The notes below the pieces were generated by a model. It made no database searches. It saw nothing but the letters and a program-made list of their open reading frames with translations, and had not been told where the DNA came from. From NCBI GenBank assembly GCA_009379895.1, contig WHSW01000003.1:1-53404 (forward strand): 53,404 bases of DNA, given 5' to 3'. Positions 16,818 through 24,622 of this stretch are shown piece by piece. Each line of letters opens with the position of its first letter. The first letter of the stretch is position 1. A program made the translations under genes and the position numbers. The stretch is from Solirubrobacterales bacterium. Its GTDB lineage: Bacteria; Actinomycetota; Thermoleophilia; Solirubrobacterales; 70-9.

Positions 16818-17615
16818 ATGGACGAGCTGCGACCGCAGAACTACACCGACCCTCGCCCCGCGGAGCACTTCGCGCCCTTTCACGAGCGGGTCCGGACCCA
16901 CGAGCCCGACTGGGTCTACGACACCGCTCGGCTGATCGTCACTCCGCCGAGCCTGGCGCTCTACCGAGCGTGGCCGATCGCCACCAACAACGTCCCCGCC
17001 GCCGGCCCGGTGATCCTGGCCCCGAACCACTTCTCGAACTGGGACCACTTCTTCGCCGGCATCTACCTGCGCCGGAAGATCTGCTTCATGGCCAAGTCCC
17101 AGCTCTACGCCAACCCGGTCGCCGACTTCGTCTTCTCGCATGGCGGGGCCTTTCCGATCCGTCGCGGCGAGCGCGACGACGAGGCCTTCCGCACCGCCCA
17201 CGCGATCCTCGATCGCGGCGGCTGCGTGCTGATCTACGCCGAGGGGGGGCGCTCCCGAACGCGGGGGCTGGGCGAGCCCCGCCCCGGCGTCGGGCGCCTC
17301 GCGCTCGAGTCGGGCGTGCCGGTCGTCCCGGTCGCGATCCACGGCTCGATCGGGGTGCGAAGCTGGCGGCGGCTGCGCTTTCCCAAGGTGACGATCCAGT
17401 ACGGCGAGCAGCTCAGCTTCGCGCCGGTCGCCGATCCGACCCGCGAGCAGCAGCAACGGGCCGCCGAGCAGGTCTTCGACAGGGTGCGCGCGATGTACGT
17501 GGCGCTCGAGGAGAACGGACGGCGCTCGGTGATCCGCTCGCTGCGCGCCGCCGCGGCCGGCGCCGCGGCTGCCGGCGCGCCGTCGGAAGCGCCGTCGGAG
17601 CGCAGCTACTCGTAG
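16818..17615 (+). CDS. 1-acylglycerol-3-phosphate acyltransferase (PlsC-like)
   Basis: This 265-residue protein has the PlsC acyltransferase motifs. Block I is NHFSNWDHF with the catalytic H71 and D76 (HX4D). Block II is around KICFMAKSQLYANP and GAFPIRRGERDDEAFR, block III is IYAEGGRSRTRG with E142-G143, and block IV is GVPVVPVAIHGS. It probably acylates lysophosphatidate at the membrane surface. The C-terminal tail after residue 240 is Ala-rich. The ATG at 16818 has GGAG about 9 nt upstream; the frame is open further up but lacks family similarity. Its last 10 bases overlap the convergent metallo-hydrolase gene. Placement after glpK fits glycerolipid synthesis. Confidence 0.9.
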   Translation: MDELRPQNYTDPRPAEHFAPFHERVRTHEPDWVYDTARLIVTPPSLALYRAWPIATNNVPAAGPVILAPNHFSNWDHFFAGIYLRRKICFMAKSQLYANPVADFVFSHGGAFPIRRGERDDEAFRTAHAILDRGGCVLIYAEGGRSRTRGLGEPRPGVGRLALESGVPVVPVAIHGSIGVRSWRRLRFPKVTIQYGEQLSFAPVADPTREQQQRAAEQVFDRVRAMYVALEENGRRSVIRSLRAAAAGAAAAGAPSEAPSERSYS

Positions 17616-18511
17616 CGGCGCTCGATCGTCTCCCAGTGCGCGGGATCGTGGCCCGGGAGGATCACCGCCTGCGGGTACTGACTGCGAAACAGCCTCAGCT
17701 CGCGCAACGAGCGGCGCCAGTTGTGGCGGTCGAGCGGGCGAGGCGGCTCGGGCCCCCCGTCGAGCTGGTTCACGGTGTAGATCGCGTCGCCGGCGATCAC
17801 CAGGTCGCGGTCGTGCAGGTGGCAGATCAAGGACTGGTGCCCGGCGCTGTGCCCGGGGGTCGAAGCGAGCCGGACGCTGCCGTCGCCGAACAGGTCGAGG
17901 GTGCGACCGAAGCTCGAGTACGAGCTGACCAGGCTGGAGCCGTAGCTGACGGTGCGGTAGTCGAAGGCGTAGTCGTAGTGGGCCTGGCGGTAGCCGCGCA
18001 GCAGTGGCCGGCTGTCGGTCGTCGCCGCGACCCACTCGCGCTCGTCGAGGACGAAGGTCGCGCCGAGGAACTCCGCCATCGCCGAGCTGTGATCGAAGTG
18101 CAGGTGCGTCATCACCACGAGGCGGATCGAGCGCGGGTCGATCCCGCGGGCGCGCAGCTGGGCCGGCAGGTCGGCACCGGGGTCGAGGCTGGGCCGCCCG
18201 AACCGCGCGATCGTCCTACCGAGGTTCTCGGCCGGCTTCGAGCTCACCGACGGGTGCAGCCCGGTGTCGACGAGGAACGGGCCCGCCGACGGGTGGTGGA
18301 CGAGATAGGCGGGCACGGGGACCGACCAGTACCGCGAGCGTGGCGTGCCGATCCCGAGCATGCGCGCGGTGGCCAGCGTCGTGGCGCCCTCGAAGAAGGC
18401 GGGCGCCGCGTTGAAGCGCCCGCAGAGCAGCGGCTCGACCGCCACGGTGGTGCCCGACTCGCCGCCCGCCAGGGGCGCGGTCAGCCGCCTGGTCTCGGCT
18501 CGGACCTTCAT
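17606..18511 (-). CDS. Metallo-beta-lactamase-fold hydrolase (lactonase-like)
   Basis: The 301-residue protein has the binuclear zinc motif of the superfamily: VVMTHLHFDHSSAMAEFLG supplies HxHxDH, STPGHSAGHQSLICH the next histidine, VIAGDAIYT the bridging aspartate and ILPGHDPAHWE the last histidine. The order and spacing, with AYLVHHPSAGPFLVDTGLHP before them, resemble AiiA/AttM-type N-acyl-homoserine lactonases and related lactonases. No signal peptide is present, so it should act in the cytoplasm. ATG at 18511 begins the family-like region. It converges on and overlaps the PlsC-like gene by 10 bp. The lactonase activity is a guess from fold; other thio- or carboxyl-ester substrates are possible. 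Confidence 0.8.
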   Translation of the reverse strand: MKVRAETRRLTAPLAGGESGTTVAVEPLLCGRFNAAPAFFEGATTLATARMLGIGTPRSRYWSVPVPAYLVHHPSAGPFLVDTGLHPSVSSKPAENLGRTIARFGRPSLDPGADLPAQLRARGIDPRSIRLVVMTHLHFDHSSAMAEFLGATFVLDEREWVAATTDSRPLLRGYRQAHYDYAFDYRTVSYGSSLVSSYSSFGRTLDLFGDGSVRLASTPGHSAGHQSLICHLHDRDLVIAGDAIYTVNQLDGGPEPPRPLDRHNWRRSLRELRLFRSQYPQAVILPGHDPAHWETIERRYE

Positions 18512-18547
18512 CGCGGGCGCAGCGTAGCTACATAGACTGCCGGCTCG

Positions 18548-19399
18548 GTGGCGGAACGAGGGTCGCGAATCTTTCAGCCCGGATTGCTCGCGGGGCAGGT
18601 CTGCGTCGTCTCGGGCGCCGGCACCGGGCTCGGTCGGGCGAGCGCGATCGAGCTGGCGCGGCTGGGCGCGACCGTGGTCGGCTGCGGGCGCCGCGCGGAG
18701 CCGCTCGAGGCGATGCGCAGCGCGGTCGAGGGCGACGGCGGCAGCGCCGAGGCGGTGGCGATGGACATCCGCGACGACGAGGCGGTCGACGCCCTGTTCG
18801 ACGGCGTGCTCGTGCGCCACGGCCGCGTCGACCTGCTGGTCAACAACGCCGGCGGGCAGTTCCTGAGCCCGGCCGAGGCGATCTCGCCGAAGGGCTTTCG
18901 CACGGTGATCGAGCTCAACGTGACCGGCACCTGGCTGATGACCCACGCCGCGGCGACCAAGGCGTTCATCCCCGCCGAGCGCGGCAAGGTGATCAGCGTC
19001 ACCCTCTCGCCCCACAACGGGATGCCCGGGATGGTCCACTCGGGCGCCGCCCGCGCCGCGGTCGAGAACATGACGCGCACGCTCTCGGTCGAGTGGTCGC
19101 GCTTCGGGGTCACCCTCTGCGCGATCGCCGCGGGTCAGTTCGACACCGAGACGATGCGGACCAAGTACCCGCGCGAGGTCGTCGAGGCGGTCCCGGGCAC
19201 CGTGCCGCTCGGGCGGCTCGGCACCGAGGAGGAGATGGCGTGGCTCGTCGCCTACCTGGCCTCGCCGGCGGGCGACTTCTTCTCCGGCAGCGTGATCACG
19301 ATCGACGGCGCCCGCGACAACTGGTTCGGCGCCTGGCCGCCGGGCGCCGACGGCGAGAGCCGCGAGCCACCCGCCGAGGAGCGGCGGCCGCGTGACTGA
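18548..19399 (+). CDS. SDR family oxidoreductase lacking the YxxxK motif
   Basis: This 283-residue Rossmann protein has the cofactor motif VVSGAGTGLGRASA and the NNAGG motif, so it binds NAD(P)H. Where classical members have Ser...YxxxK, it has VTLSPHNGMPGMVHSGAARAAVENMTRTLS, with His-Ser in place of the catalytic Tyr and no lysine four residues later. This pattern occurs in 2,4-dienoyl-CoA reductase/trans-2-enoyl-CoA reductase relatives that act on acyl-CoA esters. The C-terminus VPLGRLGTEEEMAWLVAYLA and GSVITIDGARDNW fits that group. The GTG at 18548 is divergent from the metallo-hydrolase with 36 bp between them. An acyl-CoA role is consistent with dehydrogenases nearby. Confidence 0.87.
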   Translation: MAERGSRIFQPGLLAGQVCVVSGAGTGLGRASAIELARLGATVVGCGRRAEPLEAMRSAVEGDGGSAEAVAMDIRDDEAVDALFDGVLVRHGRVDLLVNNAGGQFLSPAEAISPKGFRTVIELNVTGTWLMTHAAATKAFIPAERGKVISVTLSPHNGMPGMVHSGAARAAVENMTRTLSVEWSRFGVTLCAIAAGQFDTETMRTKYPREVVEAVPGTVPLGRLGTEEEMAWLVAYLASPAGDFFSGSVITIDGARDNWFGAWPPGADGESREPPAEERRPRD

Positions 19400-19461
19400 T
19401 CCCGGGCGCCGGGCGCCACTGAGGGGCAGCGGCGACGGCCGCGCGACGGCCGCGCGGTGGC

Positions 19462-20160
19462 TCAGCCGCCGACCCGCTCCGCGACGAGCTCGCCGAGCCG
19501 CCGGTAGCCGGCGATCGAGGGGTGCGCGCCGTCGGCGGTCAACCGCGCGGGCATGGTGCCCGGCTCGCCGGGGTCCTCGAGCTCGTCGTGAAAGGGGATC
19601 ACCTCCACGCCCTCGTCGGCACCGATTGCCTCGATCCGCTCGTTGAGGCGCGCGATCGGCCGGTCGGCGGCGGGATGGCCACCGTTCCAGGGCAGCAGGG
19701 TGACCAGATGGACGTCGAGGCCGAGCTCCTCGCCCCGGCGCACCATCGAGCGCAGGTCGCGCGCGGCGGCCGTCACCGGGCGGCGCTGGGCGATGTCGTT
19801 GACCCCGCCCTGGACGATCAGCGCGTCGGCGCCCTCGGCGCACTCGGCGAGTCGCGCGGCGATCTGGTCGGTGCGCTCGCCGGAGTCGCCGCAGTTGCGC
19901 AGCTCGAGCCCGGGTTCGGCGCGCTCGGCCCAGTGCTCATACTGGCTGCGCTCGTCGCCGCCGCCGGGAAGCTGGGCGCGAACGGCGGGATCGGGGTCAT
20001 AGCCGGGCGAGCCGGCGGTGATCGAATCGCCGAGCGCGGCGACGAGTGTCGCCCCCGTGCCGGGGCGCTCGGCCGCCGTGGTCGTCGGCTCGCTCTCGGA
20101 GCCGCAGCCGGCCACGGCCAGGCTGAGCAGCAGCGATGCGAAGGCTTGCAGCCGCTTCAG
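19462..20160 (-). CDS. SGNH/GDSL-type hydrolase lipoprotein
   Basis: This protein of about 232 residues has a short lipoprotein signal (LLLSLAVAGC) and the SGNH blocks: LVAALGDSITAGSPGYD (block I, nucleophile Ser), RNCGDSGERTDQIAARL (block II Gly), VIQGG-like LIVQGGVNDIA (block III Asn) and LTADGAHPSIAGYRRLG (block V, Asp and His). It should be an outer-surface esterase or deacetylase. No ATG, GTG or TTG lies near the signal peptide; CTG at 20160 overlaps the stop of the upstream SDR gene as CTGA, which looks like a coupled start that uses a rare codon. A start farther upstream inside the SDR gene is possible but would spoil the signal peptide. Confidence 0.82.
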   Translation of the reverse strand: MKRLQAFASLLLSLAVAGCGSESEPTTTAAERPGTGATLVAALGDSITAGSPGYDPDPAVRAQLPGGGDERSQYEHWAERAEPGLELRNCGDSGERTDQIAARLAECAEGADALIVQGGVNDIAQRRPVTAAARDLRSMVRRGEELGLDVHLVTLLPWNGGHPAADRPIARLNERIEAIGADEGVEVIPFHDELEDPGEPGTMPARLTADGAHPSIAGYRRLGELVAERVGG

Positions 20161-20987
20161 GTGGTCATGCCGCCGAACTGCCCGCCGGTCACGTTCAGGA
20201 CCTGCCCGTGCACGTAGTCGGCGAATCCGGAGCACAGGAAGAGCACCGGGCCGGCGGCCTCGGCGGGCTGCGCCGGGCGGCCCAGGGGGATCACCATCTT
20301 CGCCATCGCGCGCATCTGCTCGGGGATCCCGAGGTCGACCTTCTGGCCGCTCGGCGACTCGATCTGCTCGCCCTTCTCCTTGGCCTGGGTGAGCCGGGTC
20401 TCGACGAAGCCGAAGGCGACGCAGTTGCAGTTGACCTTGAACTGACCCCACTCCTTGGCCAGCGTCTTGGTCATCCCGACGACGCCCGACTTGGCCGCCG
20501 AGTAGTTGACCTGGCCGGCGTTGCCCATCGTGCCCGAGATCGAGGAGACGTTGACGAGCTTGCGGAACACCTCATTGCCCTCGGCCTGCTCGGCCTTGGC
20601 CGCCTCGCGCCAGTGCGGGGCGATCGCGCGGACGACCCGGAAGGGGACGATCGTGTGGATGTCGAGCATCGCCTGGAACTGCTCGTCGGACATCCGGTGC
20701 ACGACGCCGTCCCAGGTGTAGCCGGCGTTGTTGACGACGATGTCGACCGCGCCGAAGGACTCGATCGCCTTCGCGACCAGCTCCTCGGGGGCCCCGGCGT
20801 CGGTCAGGTCGCCCGCGTAGACGGCGGTCTCGCCGTCGATCTCCGATGCGGCCTGCTCGGCGACGTCGCCGTCGATGTCGTTGATCAGCACCCTGGCGCC
20901 CTCGCGGATGAACAGCTCCGCGGTGGCGCGCCCGATCCCGCGCGCCGAGCCGGTGACGATCGCCGCCTTGCCGTCAAGCAGTCCCAT
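20157..20987 (-). CDS. SDR family oxidoreductase (FabG-like)
   Basis: This 276-residue classical SDR contains GKAAIVTGSARGIGRATA (TGxxxGxG cofactor motif), VNNAG, LVNVSSISG with the catalytic Ser, and VNYSAAKSGVVGMTKTLAKE with YxxxK. The C-terminus VHGQVLNVTGGQFGG matches ketoacyl-ACP/CoA reductases. It is probably an NAD(P)-dependent 3-hydroxyacyl dehydrogenase or ketoreductase. ATG at 20987 starts the usual GLLDGKAAIVTG segment; a TTG 11 codons upstream is an alternative. The 3' end overlaps the SGNH esterase gene by 4 nt. An insertion at about residues 195-225 (AKEKGEQIESPSGQKVDLG) is longer than in typical FabG. Confidence 0.92.
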   Translation of the reverse strand: MGLLDGKAAIVTGSARGIGRATAELFIREGARVLINDIDGDVAEQAASEIDGETAVYAGDLTDAGAPEELVAKAIESFGAVDIVVNNAGYTWDGVVHRMSDEQFQAMLDIHTIVPFRVVRAIAPHWREAAKAEQAEGNEVFRKLVNVSSISGTMGNAGQVNYSAAKSGVVGMTKTLAKEWGQFKVNCNCVAFGFVETRLTQAKEKGEQIESPSGQKVDLGIPEQMRAMAKMVIPLGRPAQPAEAAGPVLFLCSGFADYVHGQVLNVTGGQFGGMTT

Positions 20988-21117
20988 GTTCAGTCGTACT
21001 CCCGTGTTCGATTGCGTCAAGCGGTGTAGAGGTCGGGCGGCACTCTATGCGCTCGGCCGTCACGCTTCCGCCACCTTGGTCGCACCCCGGTGCGTCGCGG
21101 TCCGCAACGGTTCGCCG

Positions 21118-22071
21118 ATGGTGTCCGAGTCGCACACTGGACGCGCATACCGCGGCGAACGTGCGGCTCGGGCGCAGGAGGCGCGGATCGCTGCGATCGC
21201 CGAGCGCCAGTACGGCATCGTCACGCGCGACCAGCTCCTGGGAGAAGGCTTCAGTGGCGATTCGATCGACCGCCGGCTCGCCGCCGATCGGTTGCACCCC
21301 GTATATCGCGGGGTCTACGCGGTCGGCCATCGTCTGCTGCCCACGCGCGGTCGCTGGCTGGCCGCCGTCTTCGCGGGTGGGCCCGGCGCCGTCCTCAGCC
21401 ACAGGGCTGCGGCCGCGCTCTGGGATCTGGCCGCGATCCCTGCCATCACCGACGTCACCTGCCGGTCTCATCGCCGGTCCCGGCCGGGGCTTCGCATGCA
21501 CGAGGCCGAGTTGCCCGCAGACGAGATCACGGTCGAGCAGTCGATCCCGGTGACCACCGTCGCGCGCACGGCGTTCGATCTCGCCGCGGTAGATGACCGC
21601 CACCGCCTCGAGCGGACGATCAACGAGGCCGAGCGGCGAGCGCTCGCCAGCCCGACCTCCCTGGCGGTGCTGCTCGACCGCCATCCGGCCAGGCGCGGAT
21701 CGGTGAACCTGCGAGCGATCCTCGCCGCGGGACAGATCGGCCGCGGCGTCGCGGCCAGCGAGCTGGAGCTTCGCTTCGCAAGCTTCCTGGACCAGCGAGG
21801 GTTCCCACGCCCGGAGCACAACGCTCCGGTCGAGGCGGCGGGGCGCCGCTTCGTGGCCGACTGCCTGTGGCGCTCGCAGCGGCTGATCGCCGAGCTCGAC
21901 GGGCACGCGTTCCACGCGGATCGCGAATCGTATGAGGGCGATCGCGCGCGCGACAGGGTCCTCGTCGCGGCGGGTTGGCGCATCGTGCGGGTCACCTGGC
22001 GCCAGCTCCAGAACGAGCCGGACCGGCTCGCCGCGGACCTCCGCGCCGCGCTCGCCCGAGCCACACCGTGA
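21118..22071 (+). CDS. AbiEi-like N-terminal / DUF559-type endonuclease-fold protein
   Basis: This 317-residue protein has two parts. Residues about 20-75 (AERQYGIVTRDQLLGEGFS, then IDRRLAADRLHPVYRGVYAV) form the winged helix seen in AbiEi-type antitoxins. The C-terminal third (RFVADCLWRSQRLIAELDGH, then RDRVLVAAGWRIVRVTWRQL) resembles DUF559/Vsr-like proteins of the PD-(D/E)xK fold, with D and E at the expected acidic sites. Such proteins are common and often multicopy in Actinobacteria, and their role is unknown. No AbiEii toxin gene is adjacent, so a toxin-antitoxin call is not supported. The 5' end overlaps a short repeat also found twice after its stop. ATG 21118 is the best of several possible starts. 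Confidence 0.72.
   Translation: MVSESHTGRAYRGERAARAQEARIAAIAERQYGIVTRDQLLGEGFSGDSIDRRLAADRLHPVYRGVYAVGHRLLPTRGRWLAAVFAGGPGAVLSHRAAAALWDLAAIPAITDVTCRSHRRSRPGLRMHEAELPADEITVEQSIPVTTVARTAFDLAAVDDRHRLERTINEAERRALASPTSLAVLLDRHPARRGSVNLRAILAAGQIGRGVAASELELRFASFLDQRGFPRPEHNAPVEAAGRRFVADCLWRSQRLIAELDGHAFHADRESYEGDRARDRVLVAAGWRIVRVTWRQLQNEPDRLAADLRAALARATP
21147..21170. repeat. Short dispersed repeat, copy 1
   Basis: The segment begins ATACCGCGGCGAACGTGC and is matched by two copies just after the DUF559-type gene (22078 and 22138) in the same orientation. This copy lies within the first codons of that gene, with 931 bp between the start points of copies 1 and 2. Confidence 0.6.
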
Positions 22072-22077
22072 CCGCGG

Positions 22078-22160
22078 ATACCGCGGCTAACGTCCGGCTC
22101 GCCAGGACTCTGGGATCGAGCCGCACCTCGGCCGCGGATACCGCGGCAAACGTGCGTTCG
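22078..22160. repeat. Short dispersed repeat, copies 2 and 3
   Basis: ATACCGCGGC(T/A)AACGT occurs at 22078 and 22138, exactly 60 bp apart. Each is preceded by CCGCGG, so each junction also reads as the palindrome CCGCGGATACCGCGG. Copy 3 is more diverged at its right end. Together with copy 1 they bracket the AbiEi/DUF559-type gene. Confidence 0.65.
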
Positions 22161-22201
22161 GCGGCCGGGCCGCGGTGCGGTGCGGCGGCCGGGCCGCGGT
22201 G
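22160..22201. repeat. Tandem hairpin repeat before ACAD gene end
   Basis: GGCGGCCGGGCCGCGGTG is present twice (22160-22177 and 22184-22201), 24 bp apart. Each unit contains GCGGC-CGG-GCCGC, a 5-bp stem with a 3-nt loop. It sits between two convergent genes and could act as a terminator, but lacks a U-tract. Confidence 0.5.
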
Positions 22202-22206
22202 AGGCG

Positions 22207-23370
22207 TCAGCCAAGGGTCCGCGCGATCACCAGCCGCTGGATCTCGTTCGTGCCCTCGTAGATCTGGGTGATCTTCGCGTCGCGCATCATCCGCTCGACC
22301 GGGTACTCGTTGACGTAGCCGTAGCCGCCGAGCACCTGCACGGCCTCGGTCGTCACCCACATCGCGGTGTCGGAGGCGATCAGCTTCGCCATCGCCGAGT
22401 GCTTGCCCATGTCCGCGTCACCGGAGTCGACCTTCGAGCAGGCGCGGTAGAGCAGCTCGCGCGCCGCCGCCGTGCGCGACTCCATGTCGGCGAGCTTGAA
22501 CTGGATCCCCTGAAAGGCGGCGATCGGTTTGCCGAACTGCCGGCGTTCCCGCGCGTAGGCGGCCGCGTAGTCGGTCGCGCCCTGGGCGATCCCGACCGCC
22601 TGCGCGGCGACGCCCAGCCGCGAGCGGTCGAGCGTCGCCATGGCGACCCCGAAGCCGGCGTTGACCTCGCCGATCAGGTTGGCGGCCGGGACCCGGCAGC
22701 CGTCGAAGATCGGCTGGCCCGTGGGCGAGCCGCGGATCCCCATCTTGTGCTCGAGCTTGCCGACCGAGAAGCCGGGGCGGTCGGCCTCGACGACGAAGGC
22801 CGAGATCCCGGCCGAGTGGCCGGCCTCGGGGTCGGTGACCGCGAAGCAGATGTAGAAGTCGGCGACCCCGAGGTTGGTGATCCAGTTCTTGGTCCCGTCG
22901 ATCACCCACTCGTCTCCCTCGCGCAGCGCGCGGGTGCGCATCCCACCGGGGTCCGAGCCCGCCTCGGGCTCCGAGAGCGCAAACGCCGGGCTCCACTCGC
23001 CCGAGGCGCAGCGGGGCAGCAAGCGCTCCTTGAGCTCGTCCGAGCCGAAGAGCTTGATCGGCAGCGTGCCCAACTCCTGGATCATCAGGATCAGGGCGCT
23101 CGAGGCGCACGCCTTGGCGACCTCCTCGACCGCGATGTTGAGCATCAGCGTGCCGGTCCCGGTGCCGCCGTGCTCGGCGTCGAAGGGCAGGCCCATCAGG
23201 TCGTGGGAGGCGAAGAGCTCGCGGATGTCGCGCGGGTAGGTGGCCGTCTCGTCGATCTCCTGCGCCCTCGGCGCCACCCGCTCGGCGACCATCTTGGCGA
23301 TCGTCTCGCGGAAGTCCTCGAACTCCTGCGGCAGCGAGTAGGGGGCCTGGGGATCGGTGACCGCGGTCAT
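22207..23370 (-). CDS. Acyl-CoA dehydrogenase
   Basis: This 387-residue flavoprotein has the usual length and layout: an N-terminal helical domain, FALSEPEAGSDPGGMRT (FAD and substrate loop), WVIDGTKNWITN (beta domain), RRQFGKPIAAFQGIQFKLADM, then VLGGYGYVNEYPVERMMRDAKI and the active-site QIYEGTNEIQRLVIA with the catalytic Glu. It oxidises a short- to medium-chain acyl-CoA to the enoyl-CoA and passes electrons to ETF. ATG at 23370 was chosen because upstream residues are Arg-rich and untypical; AGAGG lies directly before it. It is divergent from a cupin gene with 68 bp between starts. Confidence 0.95.
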   Translation of the reverse strand: MTAVTDPQAPYSLPQEFEDFRETIAKMVAERVAPRAQEIDETATYPRDIRELFASHDLMGLPFDAEHGGTGTGTLMLNIAVEEVAKACASSALILMIQELGTLPIKLFGSDELKERLLPRCASGEWSPAFALSEPEAGSDPGGMRTRALREGDEWVIDGTKNWITNLGVADFYICFAVTDPEAGHSAGISAFVVEADRPGFSVGKLEHKMGIRGSPTGQPIFDGCRVPAANLIGEVNAGFGVAMATLDRSRLGVAAQAVGIAQGATDYAAAYARERRQFGKPIAAFQGIQFKLADMESRTAAARELLYRACSKVDSGDADMGKHSAMAKLIASDTAMWVTTEAVQVLGGYGYVNEYPVERMMRDAKITQIYEGTNEIQRLVIARTLG

Positions 23371-23438
23371 CCTCTTCAGGCTATCTGCCCGTGGCTCCGC
23401 GGACGCCTCGGTCGGACGCGCGCGCGTACGATCCACGC

Positions 23439-23828
23439 GTGTCGGGAAGCGATCGCGACCGCCCGGGCTGGATTGTCGAGACCGCGCGCCGGGGGTCGTT
23501 CACCACGCGTGACGGATCTGTGGTCCGCGAGCTCGTCGGCCCGCCCAGCGAGACGGCGGTCAACCAGTCGCTCGCCGAGGCGACCGTCGCGCCGGGCTCC
23601 GAGACGATCGCCCACCATCACCGCACGAGCGAGGAGATCTATCACTTCGTCTCCGGCGCCGGGCGCATGCGCCTCGGCGACCAGGAGGCGCAGGTGCGGG
23701 CGGGCGACACGGTCGCGATCGCCCCCGGCACCCCGCACAAGCTCTACAACCCAGGCCCCGAGCCGCTGGTGCTGCTCTGCTCCTGCGCTCCGCCCTACTC
23801 GGACGGCGACACGGTCCCGCTCGAGTAG
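23439..23828 (+). CDS. Small cupin-domain protein
   Basis: The protein of about 129 residues is a single cupin barrel. Motif 1 is HHHRTSEEIYHFVSGAGRMRLG with the metal ligands His-His, Glu and His, and motif 2 is RAGDTVAIAPGTPHKLYNPG with the last His. Proteins of this size often act as sugar or aromatic-acid isomerases, dioxygenases or binding proteins, and the substrate is not predictable here. GTG at 23439 is chosen; a GTG at 23391 would add 16 low-complexity residues. It lies between two convergently placed acyl-CoA dehydrogenase genes and ends 12 bp before the second one. Confidence 0.8.
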   Translation: MSGSDRDRPGWIVETARRGSFTTRDGSVVRELVGPPSETAVNQSLAEATVAPGSETIAHHHRTSEEIYHFVSGAGRMRLGDQEAQVRAGDTVAIAPGTPHKLYNPGPEPLVLLCSCAPPYSDGDTVPLE

Positions 23829-23840
23829 CGGCGCCGACCG

Positions 23841-24622
23841 TCAGAGCCCGAGCCGCTTGCCGAGGATCTCCTTCATGATCTCGTCGGTGCCGCCGCCGAT
23901 CGGCCCGAGGCGCAGGTCGCGCAGGGCGCGCTCGATCCCGTACTCGGTCATGTAGCCGTAGCCGCCGTGGATCTGCAGGCACTCGTCCGCGACCTCGACC
24001 GCGGCGCGCTGCGTGTGCAGCTTGGCCATCGTCACCTCGCGCAGGCCGGCCGCGATCGCGGGGTGGCCCCAGTCGCCGCGGGCGATCGCCTCGCGGCGCT
24101 CGCGCTCCGGGCGCACGAACTCGCGCAGCGCGTGGTAGGTCAGCGCCCGCGAGGTCTCGAGCTTGACCCCGACCTCGGCGAGCTTGTGGCGGATCGCCCC
24201 GAAGCGGCCGATCGGGCGTCCGAAGGCCTCGCGCCCGCGGGCGTAGTCGATCGTCACCGAGAGCAGCCTCCGCATCGCCCCCACCGCGCCGAGCGCCATC
24301 AGCAGCCGCTCCCACTGGAAGTTGGCCATGATCAGATAGAAGCCGCCGTGCTCAGGGCCGAGCAGGTTCTCGTCGGGAACCTCGACCTCGGTGAAGGAGA
24401 GCTCCGCCGTGTCGGAGGAGTGCCAGCCCAGCTTCTCGAGGCTGCGGGCCACCTCGTAGCCGGGCATCTCGCGCTCCAGGATCAGGAACGAGATCCCGTG
24501 GTGGCCGCCGTCGGGCGCCGTCTTCACCGCGCAGACCAGGAAGTCGGCGCGGGCGCCGTTGGTGATGAAGGTCTTCGCCCCGTCGACCACGTAGCCGCGC
24601 GCGACCTTGCGGGCGCGGTACG
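23841..24622 (-). pseudogene. Acyl-CoA dehydrogenase, 3' part only
   Basis: Only the middle and C-terminal parts of an acyl-CoA dehydrogenase are present: YVVDGAKTFITNGARADFLV, FTEVEVPDENLLG, GREAFGRPIGRFGAIRHKLAEV, CLQIHGGYGYMTEYGIER and GPIGGGTDEIMKEILG. The N-terminal 120 or so residues are missing. Reading upstream, the frame is RARKVARGYVVDG, and just before it the DNA changes frame and continues as the start of an ABC binding protein. A stand-alone start at GTG 24590 would give a protein of 249 residues without the N-terminal domain, unlikely to be active. It is either a deletion product or an assembly join. Confidence 0.8.

Noticed and set aside
21118-22071. AbiEi/AbiEii toxin-antitoxin or abortive-infection system.
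   Set aside because: Only an AbiEi-like winged helix fused to a DUF559-like domain is seen; no nucleotidyltransferase toxin is next to it.
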